Source of the DNA: an uncultured Prevotellaceae bacterium
GTDB taxonomy: Bacteria > Bacteroidota > Bacteroidia > Bacteroidales > Muribaculaceae
Assembly (NCBI GenBank): GCA_900318865.1
Contig: ONMF01000016.1
Location: forward strand, 1 to 52,680
DNA length: 52,680 nt
Reading direction: 5' to 3'
Shown: piece after piece, positions 25,950-33,665 of the stretch
Layout: every line of letters begins with the position of its first letter
How positions within the stretch are numbered: the stretch's first letter is position 1
Program-made: the position numbers and the translations under genes
The notes under the pieces: generated by a model
Databases searched by the model: none
Seen by the model: the letters and a program-made list of their open reading frames with translations, nothing else
Told to the model about the DNA's origin: nothing

Positions 25950-28685
25950 ATGAAAGAAGACAACGAAGAACTCGACCAGCTCGACGAGCAACCTGTCGAA
26001 AACAACAATACTGAAGACGCCTCACCCGACGCCGAGGCACATTCCTCCTATCAGGTGCATGCCAAGGACAAGAAATTGCTATTGTCGGGCATGTACGAGA
26101 ACTGGTTTCTCGACTATGCCTCCTATGTGATTCTTGAGCGTGCCGTGCCACACATCGAGGATGGCTTCAAACCCGTGCAGCGCCGCATCATGCACGCCAT
26201 GAAAGAGGCCGACGACGGCCACTACAACAAAGTGGCCAACCTGGTGGGCCTCACCATGCAGTATCACCCGCACGGCGATGCCAGCATCTACTCGGCGCTG
26301 GTGCAGCTGGGACAGAAAGAGCTGCTCATCGACACGCAGGGCAACTGGGGAAACATCCTCACCGGCGACGGCGCCGCCGCAGGCCGTTACATCGAGGCCA
26401 GGCTGAGCGAGTTTGCACTGGATGTGGTGTTTGACGCAAAGGTCACCGAGTGGGGACTGAGTTATGACGGGCGCAAGCGCGAGCCGCTCACCCTGCCGGC
26501 CAAGTTCCCGCTGCTGCTGGCACAGGGCGCCGAGGGCATCGCTGTGGGTCTGTCGTGCAAGATTTTGCCTCACAACTTCAACGAAATCATTGACGCCGCC
26601 GTTCACTATCTGCGACAAGAGGAGTTCCACCTCTACCCCGACTTCCAGACCGGCGGATACATCGACGTGGGCCACTACAACGACGGCGAGCGTGGCGGCA
26701 GCGTGCGGGTGCGCGCCAAAATTGAGAAACTCGACAACAAGACCCTGCTGGTGAAAGACGTGCCCTACGGGAAAACCACAGGGGCCGTCATCGACAGCAT
26801 CATCAAGGCCAGCGAGAAAGGAAAGATTAAAATCAAGAAGGTGGAGGACAACACCAGCGCCACGGCCGAAATCATCGTCACCTTGCAGCCGGGCACCAGC
26901 AGCGACATCGCCATCGACGCGCTCTACGCCTTCACCGACTGCGAAATCAGCATCTCGCCCAACTGCTGCGTCATCATGGACGAGAAACCGCAGTTCCTCA
27001 CCGTGAGCGATGTGCTGCGCGCCAGCGTGGACCGCACCCAGGACATCCTGCGCCAAGAGCTGGAAATCCAGCGCGCCGAGACGCTCGAGACACTCCATGC
27101 GGTGTCGCTCGAAAAGATTTTCATCGAGAACCGCATCTACAAGGACAAAGAATTTGAGCAGGCTCGCGACCAGGAAACCGCCATCAAGCATGTCGACAAA
27201 CGATTGACACCGTTCAAGCCGCAGTTCTACCGCGAAGTCACCACCGACGACATCCTGAAGCTGCTGGAAATCCCGATGAAACGCATCATCAAGTACAACA
27301 GCGACAAGGCCGACAACTATATCGTCACCCTGAACGAGCGCATTGCCGACATCGACTACAAGCTGGCCCATCTGGTCGACTACACCATTGAGTGGTACGA
27401 GGGATTGAAGACCAAATATGGCGCCAAGTACCCGCGGCGCACCATGATTCGCGAATTTGACACCATCGTGGCCACCAAGGTGGCCGAGGCCAACGAGAAG
27501 CTATACATCAACCGTGCCGACGGTTTCATCGGCACGGGGCTCAAGAAGGACGAATTTGTGTGCAACTGCTCCGACATCGACGACATCATCATCTTCTACA
27601 AGGATGGCAAATACAAGGTCATCAAGGTGGCCGAGAAAATCTATGTGGGGAAAAACGTCCTCTATCTGAACGTGTTCAAGCGCAACGACTCGCGCACCAT
27701 CTACAACGTGGTCTACCTCGACGGCCGCGGCGGCACGGTCTTCATGAAGCGCTTTGCCGTGACCGGCGTCACGCGCGACAAGGAGTATGACCTCACACAA
27801 GGCAAGCCCGGCAGCCGCGTGATGTGGTTCACCGCCAACCCCAACGGCGAGGCCGAGGTGCTCCGCGTCACGCTCAAGCCCAAATTCAGGCTCAAAGTGC
27901 TGCAATTCGATGTGGACCTGGCCGAGCTGGCCATCAAGGGCAAGCAAAGCCGCGGAAACATCGTCACCAAAAACGAGGTGCACCGCATCACGCTGAAAGA
28001 GCGCGGCGCCAGCACGCTGGGCGACCGCGAGGTGTGGTTCGACCCCGACATCCTGCGCATCAACTATGAGGGCCACGGGCGCTCGCTGGGGCTGTTCGGA
28101 GGCGAGGAACGCATCCTGGTGGTGATGAAAAACGGCGACTTCTACACCACGTCAATCGATGCCACCAACCACTACGACGACGGCATATTGCGCATCGAGA
28201 AGTGGCACGAGGGAAAGGTGTGGACCGCGATTGTCGACGATGCCGACCAGGGCTACTACTACATCAAGCGGTTCACCCTCGAGGACAACGCCAAGAAGCA
28301 AAGCATGATTGGCACCAATCCCGACTCAAGGCTCATGCTGCTCACCGACGAGCGTTACCCGCGCTTTGAGGTGAAATTTGGCGAAGGCGACAGCTTCCGC
28401 GAGCCCTTGACGCTCGATGCCGAAGAGTTTATTGCGGTAAAGAGTTTCAAGGCCAAAGGCAAGCGCATTTCGAACTATGCCATCGACACCGTGGCCGAAA
28501 TAGAACCCCGGCAAGTGGAGGAGCCCGAGTACAATGAGCCCACACCCGAGGTAGCGGCGCTCGACGAGGCCGACACCCACCCCGAACCCGACAACGAAAT
28601 CAGCCAAAGCCAAGTGCTCGACAAGCTCACCGGCCAGTGGCGACTCTTTGCCGACGACGACAACAACAACGACGATGAGCAATAA
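25950..28685 (+). CDS. parC: DNA topoisomerase IV subunit A (ParC)
   Basis: Type IIA topoisomerase breakage-reunion subunit, decatenating chromosomes with ParE. The 911-aa protein has an acidic N-terminal extension (1-40), the winged-helix/QRDR region, catalytic Tyr147 in GDGAAAGRYIEARLS, tower and coiled-coil domains to about 500, then a C-terminal beta-pinwheel region with repeats such as FIGTGLKKDEFV and GGTVFMKRFAVTG. It lacks the GyrA-box QRRGGKG, which favours ParC over GyrA. The QRDR reads HPHGDASIYSAL: the usual Ser and acidic residues are Ala111 and Ser115. The C terminus is very acidic. The next gene's ATG overlaps its last codons. Confidence 0.93.
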   Translation: MKEDNEELDQLDEQPVENNNTEDASPDAEAHSSYQVHAKDKKLLLSGMYENWFLDYASYVILERAVPHIEDGFKPVQRRIMHAMKEADDGHYNKVANLVGLTMQYHPHGDASIYSALVQLGQKELLIDTQGNWGNILTGDGAAAGRYIEARLSEFALDVVFDAKVTEWGLSYDGRKREPLTLPAKFPLLLAQGAEGIAVGLSCKILPHNFNEIIDAAVHYLRQEEFHLYPDFQTGGYIDVGHYNDGERGGSVRVRAKIEKLDNKTLLVKDVPYGKTTGAVIDSIIKASEKGKIKIKKVEDNTSATAEIIVTLQPGTSSDIAIDALYAFTDCEISISPNCCVIMDEKPQFLTVSDVLRASVDRTQDILRQELEIQRAETLETLHAVSLEKIFIENRIYKDKEFEQARDQETAIKHVDKRLTPFKPQFYREVTTDDILKLLEIPMKRIIKYNSDKADNYIVTLNERIADIDYKLAHLVDYTIEWYEGLKTKYGAKYPRRTMIREFDTIVATKVAEANEKLYINRADGFIGTGLKKDEFVCNCSDIDDIIIFYKDGKYKVIKVAEKIYVGKNVLYLNVFKRNDSRTIYNVVYLDGRGGTVFMKRFAVTGVTRDKEYDLTQGKPGSRVMWFTANPNGEAEVLRVTLKPKFRLKVLQFDVDLAELAIKGKQSRGNIVTKNEVHRITLKERGASTLGDREVWFDPDILRINYEGHGRSLGLFGGEERILVVMKNGDFYTTSIDATNHYDDGILRIEKWHEGKVWTAIVDDADQGYYYIKRFTLEDNAKKQSMIGTNPDSRLMLLTDERYPRFEVKFGEGDSFREPLTLDAEEFIAVKSFKAKGKRISNYAIDTVAEIEPRQVEEPEYNEPTPEVAALDEADTHPEPDNEISQSQVLDKLTGQWRLFADDDNNNDDEQ

Positions 28686-29511
28686 ACGGTTGTTACACAT
28701 GGTCACCGCGCTGCTGCTCACCACCCAGGTGGCGGCAATGGCGCAAGAGCCGCCCAGCACGGCCACATCGGCCCTGTCCGAGCGGCCGGTATTGGCCATG
28801 TTCACCGCGGCGGTGGGCCATGCCTCATTGCTCGACACTTACCTCACGTCCATCCGTTACAAAGGCTTGAACCTGGAGCTGGGATTTGAGCACCTGCAAA
28901 ACACGGGCTTTAATCCACAGCACTGGACACGCCAGCTCACGCTGGGCGTGGAATACGACAACGTGGACAACCGCGTGGGCAACAACACCATGCACGCCAT
29001 CATGGCCGACGGCCAGTGGGCGCTCATGCACCGCTGGCAGTGGCCGGCAAAGCACATCAAGGTGCTGGCCGGCCCCATGACGCAACTGCGCGCCGGAGTC
29101 ATCTACAACGCGGCCAACAGCAACAATGTGGTGGCCGTCAAGGCACGGTGGAGCCTGGGCATCACGGCCATGGCCTGCTTCGACACCCGGCTGGCACGCA
29201 AGCCGCTCACTCTGCGCTACCAGGCATCGCTGCCGGTGGCCGGTGTGTTTTTTTCGCCCCACTACGATGAGTCCTACTATGAAATGTATCTGGGCAACCG
29301 CAAAAACCTGGCACACCTGGGATGGTGGGGCAACCGTTTCGACCTCACCCACCAACTGCTGGCCGACTGGCATCTGGGCGGCACCATCGTGCGCCTGGGC
29401 TACCGCGGGCACTTCGAGACGTCGTGGGTGAACAATCTGAGCACCAAAATCTACACCCACAGCCTGGTAGTGGGCATCGGAGGCGAATTTTTAACAGTGA
29501 AACGAAAATGA
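28675..29511 (+). CDS. DUF3316-like exported beta-barrel protein
   Basis: A 278-aa exported protein with a signal peptide (MSNKRLLHMVTALLLTTQVAAMAQ). The start at 28675 overlaps the last 11 bp of parC, and the stop overlaps the next ATG by 4 bp (ATGA), so the three genes are translationally linked. The mature part is rich in alternating aromatic strands (LTLRYQASLPVAGVFFSPHYDESYYEMYLG, shown in part) and ends with a strand before LTVKRK, consistent with an outer-membrane barrel of the DUF3316 type. Function unknown; the association with parC is common in the phylum as far as I recall. Confidence 0.7.
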   Translation: MSNKRLLHMVTALLLTTQVAAMAQEPPSTATSALSERPVLAMFTAAVGHASLLDTYLTSIRYKGLNLELGFEHLQNTGFNPQHWTRQLTLGVEYDNVDNRVGNNTMHAIMADGQWALMHRWQWPAKHIKVLAGPMTQLRAGVIYNAANSNNVVAVKARWSLGITAMACFDTRLARKPLTLRYQASLPVAGVFFSPHYDESYYEMYLGNRKNLAHLGWWGNRFDLTHQLLADWHLGGTIVRLGYRGHFETSWVNNLSTKIYTHSLVVGIGGEFLTVKRK

Positions 29512-30521
29512 AACGCGCCATTGCACACATCATCACCCCACTGCTGGCACTGCTGGCACTCACAGCATGCCATCACGACGTGGAGTGGCCCGACGACCCG
29601 GTGGGCAACTTCGAGGCGCTGTGGCAGGTGCTCGACGAGCACTACAGCTTCTTTGCCTACAAAAACGTGGACTGGGACGAGGTGCACACCCGCTACCGCG
29701 CCCGGGTGGGCAACGGCATGACCCAGACCGAGCTCTTCGACCTGTGCGGAAACATGCTCAAGGAACTGCGCGACGGCCACACCAACCTCATCGCCTCGCA
29801 CGACGTGTCGCGCTACTGGATTTGGGAGCAATTCCCGGTCAATTACGACGAGCGCATCATCGACGAGCACTATCTTCACTTCGACTATAAGCGCGCCTCG
29901 GGCATCAAATATCAGATTCTGCCCGACAACATCGGCTACATGCACTACGGCGACTTCTCGACCAGCATCGGCGAGGGGAACCTCGACCTGATTCTCAGCC
30001 AGCTCGCCACTGCCGACGCACTGATTATCGACGTGCGCAACAACGGCGGAGGGCTCCTGACCAATGTCGAGACCCTCGTCAAGCGCTTCATCGACAAGCG
30101 CACTCATGCCGGGGCCATCACCCACAAGAAAGGCCCCGGCCACGACGATTTCGCCCAACCCTACGACTACTACTTCGAGCCCGCCAAAGGCCACATCCAC
30201 TACCTCAAGCCCGTGGTCGTGCTGGCCAACCGCGGCTCGTTCAGCGCCACCAACAACTTCGTGTCAATCATGAAGTCGCTGCCGCAGGTCACCATCGTGG
30301 GCGACACCACCGGCGGAGGCTGCGGGCTGCCCTTCACCAGCGAGTTGCCCAACGGCTGGCGCGTGCGCTTCTCCTCGTGCCCCATCACCGGCCCCGACGG
30401 ACAGCTCACCGAATTTGGCGTTGAGCCCGACGTGAAAGTCGACATCACCGACCAGGACCGCGCCCGCGGTCACGACACCATCCTGGACCGCGCCATCCAG
30501 ATTCTTGTCAACCAGCAATAA
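29508..30521 (+). CDS. S41-family peptidase lipoprotein
   Basis: A 337-aa lipoprotein (lipobox LALTACHHD) of the tail-specific protease family. The start ATG at 29508 overlaps the preceding stop. The S41 core is visible: GYMHYGDFS, ADALIIDVRNNGGGLLTN, then VVVLANRGSFSATNNFV with the likely nucleophile Ser in GSFSA, and VGDTTGGGCGLPFTSELPNG. A helical N-terminal domain (about 25-110) resembles DUF-type S41 N-terminal caps; no PDZ domain is obvious. It would act in the periplasm on unfolded or tagged proteins, or a specific substrate. Confidence 0.88.
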   Translation: MKRAIAHIITPLLALLALTACHHDVEWPDDPVGNFEALWQVLDEHYSFFAYKNVDWDEVHTRYRARVGNGMTQTELFDLCGNMLKELRDGHTNLIASHDVSRYWIWEQFPVNYDERIIDEHYLHFDYKRASGIKYQILPDNIGYMHYGDFSTSIGEGNLDLILSQLATADALIIDVRNNGGGLLTNVETLVKRFIDKRTHAGAITHKKGPGHDDFAQPYDYYFEPAKGHIHYLKPVVVLANRGSFSATNNFVSIMKSLPQVTIVGDTTGGGCGLPFTSELPNGWRVRFSSCPITGPDGQLTEFGVEPDVKVDITDQDRARGHDTILDRAIQILVNQQ

Positions 30522-30575
30522 CAACGAGAGTAATTCTTATATTGTTTAATCAACCATTTAAAACCACTAAAACAA

Positions 30576-31208
30576 ATGAAAAAGACAGTTTTTATCATCG
30601 CAACAGCTCTGGCAGTGGCCTGCACCAGCTGCTTCTCCACCGGAATGGGCACATCAACCGCCAACTCCGGCTATGGCTACGGTAACAATGGACTGGGCGG
30701 CATCCTGGGAAGCGTGCTGGGCAGCGTGCTCTTCGGGGGAATGACTTTCGACCAGTCGAGCCTCGTGGGCAACTGGAACTACAACGCTCCCAGCGCAGCC
30801 TTCACCACCGAGCAGACCCTGAACAAAGCCGGCGGAATCAATGCGCTGAACAACATCACCGCACAGCTGGCACCCAGCTACAACTCCATCGGCATCAACA
30901 AGAAGAACACCTTCTTCAACTTTGCCCGCGACAACAAGTTCAACGCGCAGGTCAACGGCATCCCCTTCAACGGCACCTATGCCTACAACCCCCAGAACGG
31001 TGAAATCACCCTCAAGACCGCTACCGAGAGCATCAAGGGCAACGTCACCAAGACCCAGAACGGCATGGGACTCATGTTCGACTCCAAGCAGATGACCAAC
31101 CTGCTGCAAAAAGAAGGCAAAGTCACCGACAAGCAAGCCGTGACGGCCGTGAGCACCCTGGCCAAGAGCACCGATGGCGCACGCGTGGGCTTCGAGTTCA
31201 CCAAGTGA
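30576..31208 (+). CDS. DUF4923-family lipoprotein
   Basis: A 210-aa lipoprotein (lipobox ACTSC) with a Gly-rich segment after the Cys (GYGYGNNGLGGILGSVLGSV) and a C-terminal lipocalin-like or beta-rich part (FDQSSLVGNWNYNAPSAAF, FNGTYAYNPQNGEITLKT). This is the DUF4923 pattern, a Bacteroidota family of unknown function. It stands alone, 54 bp after the S41 gene, and ends 30 bp before the inverted repeat that carries the tRNA-Leu promoter. Confidence 0.8.
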   Translation: MKKTVFIIATALAVACTSCFSTGMGTSTANSGYGYGNNGLGGILGSVLGSVLFGGMTFDQSSLVGNWNYNAPSAAFTTEQTLNKAGGINALNNITAQLAPSYNSIGINKKNTFFNFARDNKFNAQVNGIPFNGTYAYNPQNGEITLKTATESIKGNVTKTQNGMGLMFDSKQMTNLLQKEGKVTDKQAVTAVSTLAKSTDGARVGFEFTK

Positions 31209-31238
31209 GCCGCGCGCTTACGCACCCGCTAATCATTT

Positions 31239-31292
31239 TTGCGCCGCAATGTGACTCACTTCTCAAAAGAATGTAGTATCTTTGCGGCGCAA
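31239..31292 (+). promoter_or_regulatory. tRNA-Leu promoter inside an inverted repeat
   Basis: TATCTTTG (31277-31284) lies 13 nt before the tRNA. TTGCGCCGCAA (31239-31249) and TTGCGGCGCAA (31282-31292) are perfect 11-bp inverted arms; the right arm overlaps the -7 box. No -33 element is found. Confidence 0.55.
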
Positions 31293-31297
31293 TTGCA

Positions 31298-31379
31298 GCG
31301 CTTGTGGCGGAATTGGCAGACGCGCCAGACTTAGGATCTGGTGTCGCAAGACGTGTAGGTTCGAGTCCTATCAGGCGCA
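31298..31379 (+). tRNA. tRNA-Leu(TAG)
   Basis: An 82-nt class II tRNA with a long variable arm. Acceptor GCGCTTG/CAGGCGC, discriminator A73, anticodon stem CCAGA/TCTGG and loop CTTAGGA giving anticodon TAG (codon CTA). CCA is not encoded. Its 3' part (31322-31380) is repeated exactly at 37370-37428 and its last 15-16 nt at 39270-39285, marking it as an integration site. Confidence 0.95.
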
Positions 31380-31385
31380 CAACTC

Positions 31386-31428
31386 GCGAAGGCATCACAC
31401 CGCCCGAAACTCGGTGAGATGCCTTCGC
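31386..31428. other. Large hairpin just after tRNA-Leu
   Basis: GCGAAGGCATC (31386-31396) and GATGCCTTCGC (31418-31428) pair perfectly, with an inner CACCG/CGGTG extending the stem past one A-A mismatch. No T run follows, so it is not a typical terminator. It could end the tRNA transcript weakly or mark an island end. Confidence 0.5.
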
Positions 31429-31569
31429 TACATTCACTCACACCCCCATGCACCACCAGGGCGCACCCAGGGCGACCTTCCTGCCGACATGCGCGACCAG
31501 TCAGTGTCCCAGCCACAGCCTTGAAGACCCGCGTGTGAATTAAGAGAAAGAAAATTCAACCGATGAATT

Positions 31570-32295
31570 CTACTCGATCACGAAACTCTTGGGGTAAAAG
31601 TCGCTGTAGAAGCGCCCATCGGTAGCCGTGAACTTCAACACGCAATAGTTGGGGTCAGTGATGCCGCCGGGATAATATTCGGTGTCACCTTCCCGCCAAA
31701 TCATCTCTTTGCTGGCCGCATCGGTCAACACCTCCATCGTGCCACGCAGCATCATGCCCTTGAACCCTGCCTCGTCGCACCAGTAAATAGACGCCTTGGG
31801 ATTGCCCCGGTAATGAGCGACACGCAGCGAGAATGTATTGGTCGTGAAATAGAACACCTTGATACCCTCGCGAACACGTGGCGACAGCATGGCCTTGGTG
31901 CAGGGGAAGCCCTCTTCATCTACCGATGAGATATAGGTGACGGGTAGCGAGTCGGCCATCTTGGCAATCAAGTCTTTAACGCCCGCCAGCGCAGGATTCT
32001 CGGGTGTCTCCTCATTGATTGATATCTCCCTGCGCCAGCGTTTCAGGTGAGGGAAATACATCTTCATCTGACCGATGTACTCCTCGCGAGTGATGGGTTG
32101 CGGCAGGCCCTTATTCACTTCATCCACAAACTGGGCACAATGCTCAATCATCTCATCCATCGTGCAGTCCTGCAAGAACCGGCCATCCTTGTAGCAATAG
32201 ATGCAGTAGTCCTCATTCTTACTACCGTCAGCATTGGTGCCGAGCAGTTCCTTGGTGAGCGGCATTCCGCAGCTCTGACAAAATTTCTGTCCCAT
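31570..32295 (-). CDS. Zinc-ribbon plus pyridoxamine-5'-phosphate-oxidase-like protein
   Basis: A 241-aa cytoplasmic protein. The N terminus (MGQKFCQSCGMPL, then DYCIYCYKDG) gives a CxxC...CxxC zinc ribbon, residues about 6-36. The helical middle ends near residue 100, then a PNPOx-like split barrel follows (DSLPVTYISSVDEEGFPCTKAML, NPKASIYWCD, MLRGTMEVLTD), which binds FMN, F420 or haem in the superfamily. The start at 32295 is chosen because the longer frame adds a non-conserved extension. Last gene of the four-gene island operon. The substrate is not evident. Confidence 0.85.
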   Translation of the reverse strand: MGQKFCQSCGMPLTKELLGTNADGSKNEDYCIYCYKDGRFLQDCTMDEMIEHCAQFVDEVNKGLPQPITREEYIGQMKMYFPHLKRWRREISINEETPENPALAGVKDLIAKMADSLPVTYISSVDEEGFPCTKAMLSPRVREGIKVFYFTTNTFSLRVAHYRGNPKASIYWCDEAGFKGMMLRGTMEVLTDAASKEMIWREGDTEYYPGGITDPNYCVLKFTATDGRFYSDFYPKSFVIE

Positions 32296-32364
32296 ATTCT
32301 TTTTTAGTTTTTTCAAGCAAAAATACAAACAGTTGTCAAATCCTCCAAACAACTGTAGCAACTC

Positions 32365-33000
32365 CTAAATGTTTTTTATGACCTTTTGTAGTTCTTCCAG
32401 AAAACGTGCGGCATGACCACCGTCCATCTGTGCATGATGGAACTGGAACGAGATGGGAAGGGTGACTTTTAGCCACTTCTTGCGATAACGTCCCCACATC
32501 ACCATCGGATTGCAGAACTGGTCGGTGTACTGGTTGACAATGCTGTCGAGCTCTGTGCCAGTCACAGCCGATGTGCCGACAATTACGGCTTCATCGTCTA
32601 AAATGTCCTGACAGGTTTGACTGATAGTCTTGGTCAGATGCAGGTAATTGACGTTAAACAGCTCCAGATTGTCGGTAACGGCAATGTCGCAAAAACTTAG
32701 CCCACCCATAACGTTGTCAACTATTACGTTAATGGCCATACGATCGAATTTGTACAGTTTCCCGTTCTGGGGCAACATGTAAAACTCCTCAATCCGTAAC
32801 GCCGCATTGCCAATGCTCCAGCACAGGAGCATGTTGAACTTCAACCCGCGCTGCCGACTTACCTTATATAGCCGCGTCACGTCGATGGTCTTGGTGAGCG
32901 TCACCATCGGCATGGGTGATTTGATCCACAACTCAAATGCCAGCGCCCGATTGGTATCCTTTGGATTGATTTCCTGTTTCATCATTATATCTGGCATCAT
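32365..33000 (-). CDS. CAT-like (chloramphenicol acetyltransferase family) acyltransferase
   Basis: A 211-aa protein of the CatA fold, which transfers acetyl from acetyl-CoA to a hydroxyl; the trimeric CAT active site uses a His. Near the C terminus FQFHHAQMDGGHAARF matches the catalytic HHxxxDG signature, and FDRMAINVIVDNVMGGLSF and SAVTGTELDSIV fit the family. Several start codons exist (MM at 33000, MM six codons later). Base composition is lower in GC than the flanking host genes, in line with acquisition. The acceptor, antibiotic or otherwise, cannot be read from sequence; resistance to chloramphenicol should not be assumed. Confidence 0.85.
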   Translation of the reverse strand: MMPDIMMKQEINPKDTNRALAFELWIKSPMPMVTLTKTIDVTRLYKVSRQRGLKFNMLLCWSIGNAALRIEEFYMLPQNGKLYKFDRMAINVIVDNVMGGLSFCDIAVTDNLELFNVNYLHLTKTISQTCQDILDDEAVIVGTSAVTGTELDSIVNQYTDQFCNPMVMWGRYRKKWLKVTLPISFQFHHAQMDGGHAARFLEELQKVIKNI

Positions 33001-33012
33001 GTTTATTACAGA

Positions 33013-33642
33013 TTATACTAATTGCCATGGCAGGTGAAGTTTTACTTTTTCGGGGAAGGTTGCTTCATAGGCCTCATAGGCTTCGGCGTTCTCATCAGCG
33101 ACAAAGTAGCCCCTGGGAGGGCAATAAGTGGCCTCAATGATGCCGTTGTTTTTCAGCCAGCCGGGGATGAGTTCCTGGGCGAGGAAATAAGGCACCTCGG
33201 CATCGCGCGGCTCGGCATGGTAATGGATGCCCATCTTGCTGGCCAAGTCGAAGCCCGCATAGCGATAGAAGTCGATATTACCCTCCATACACAGGAAGCC
33301 GATGCTCATTGCACGGGCTTTCTCTAGAGCGTAGTTTAACAACTTGAGGCCGTAGCCTTTGCGTTTATAGTCGGGATGGATGCTAATGGGGCCGAAGGTC
33401 CACGACGAACGGCGCGTGCCATCATCGAGAATGAGTTCAGCCCTGGAAAACATGATGTGTCCCATGATGCGTCCGTCCTCTTCCATCACCAGGTCGAGAT
33501 CGGGGATAAAATCGGGATTGCTGCGGTATTGATTGAGGACATAATGTTCAGTGCAGCCGGGACGGTAAATGTTCCAGAAGGCTTCGCGGGTAAGGTTCTC
33601 CACCTCACGGTAATCACCAGGTTGTTCTAATCGGATTGTCAT
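33013..33642 (-). CDS. GNAT-family N-acetyltransferase
   Basis: A 209-aa cytoplasmic acetyltransferase of the YhbS-like type. The acetyl-CoA-binding loop is HPDYKRKGYGLKLLNYALE (Q/RxxGxG/A form), preceded by WTFGPISI and followed by IGFLCMEGNIDFYRYAGFD, as in typical GNATs. It sits 12 bp upstream of the CAT-like gene and 23 bp downstream of the TonB-receptor-like gene, so the operon order is receptor, GNAT, CAT-like, flavin oxidase-like. Two different acyltransferase folds in one operon suggest action on a shared small molecule; inferred. Confidence 0.9.
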   Translation of the reverse strand: MTIRLEQPGDYREVENLTREAFWNIYRPGCTEHYVLNQYRSNPDFIPDLDLVMEEDGRIMGHIMFSRAELILDDGTRRSSWTFGPISIHPDYKRKGYGLKLLNYALEKARAMSIGFLCMEGNIDFYRYAGFDLASKMGIHYHAEPRDAEVPYFLAQELIPGWLKNNGIIEATYCPPRGYFVADENAEAYEAYEATFPEKVKLHLPWQLV

Positions 33643-33665
33643 AATAATTCCTAATTTCTAATTCA

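Noticed and set aside
26079..27371. Minus-strand ORF opposite parC
   Set aside because: Shadow of parC; low-complexity Val/Asp/His translation with no motif.
31198..31437. Short minus-strand ORFs at the tRNA-Leu copies (also 37246-37428)
   Set aside because: Both yield MRLIGLEPTRLATPDPKSGA, the antisense translation of the tRNA-Leu sequence, a well-known false gene.
32365..33000. Chloramphenicol resistance gene
   Set aside because: Only the CAT fold and the HHxxxDG motif are seen; sequence alone does not fix the acceptor, and many CAT-like proteins do not act on chloramphenicol.
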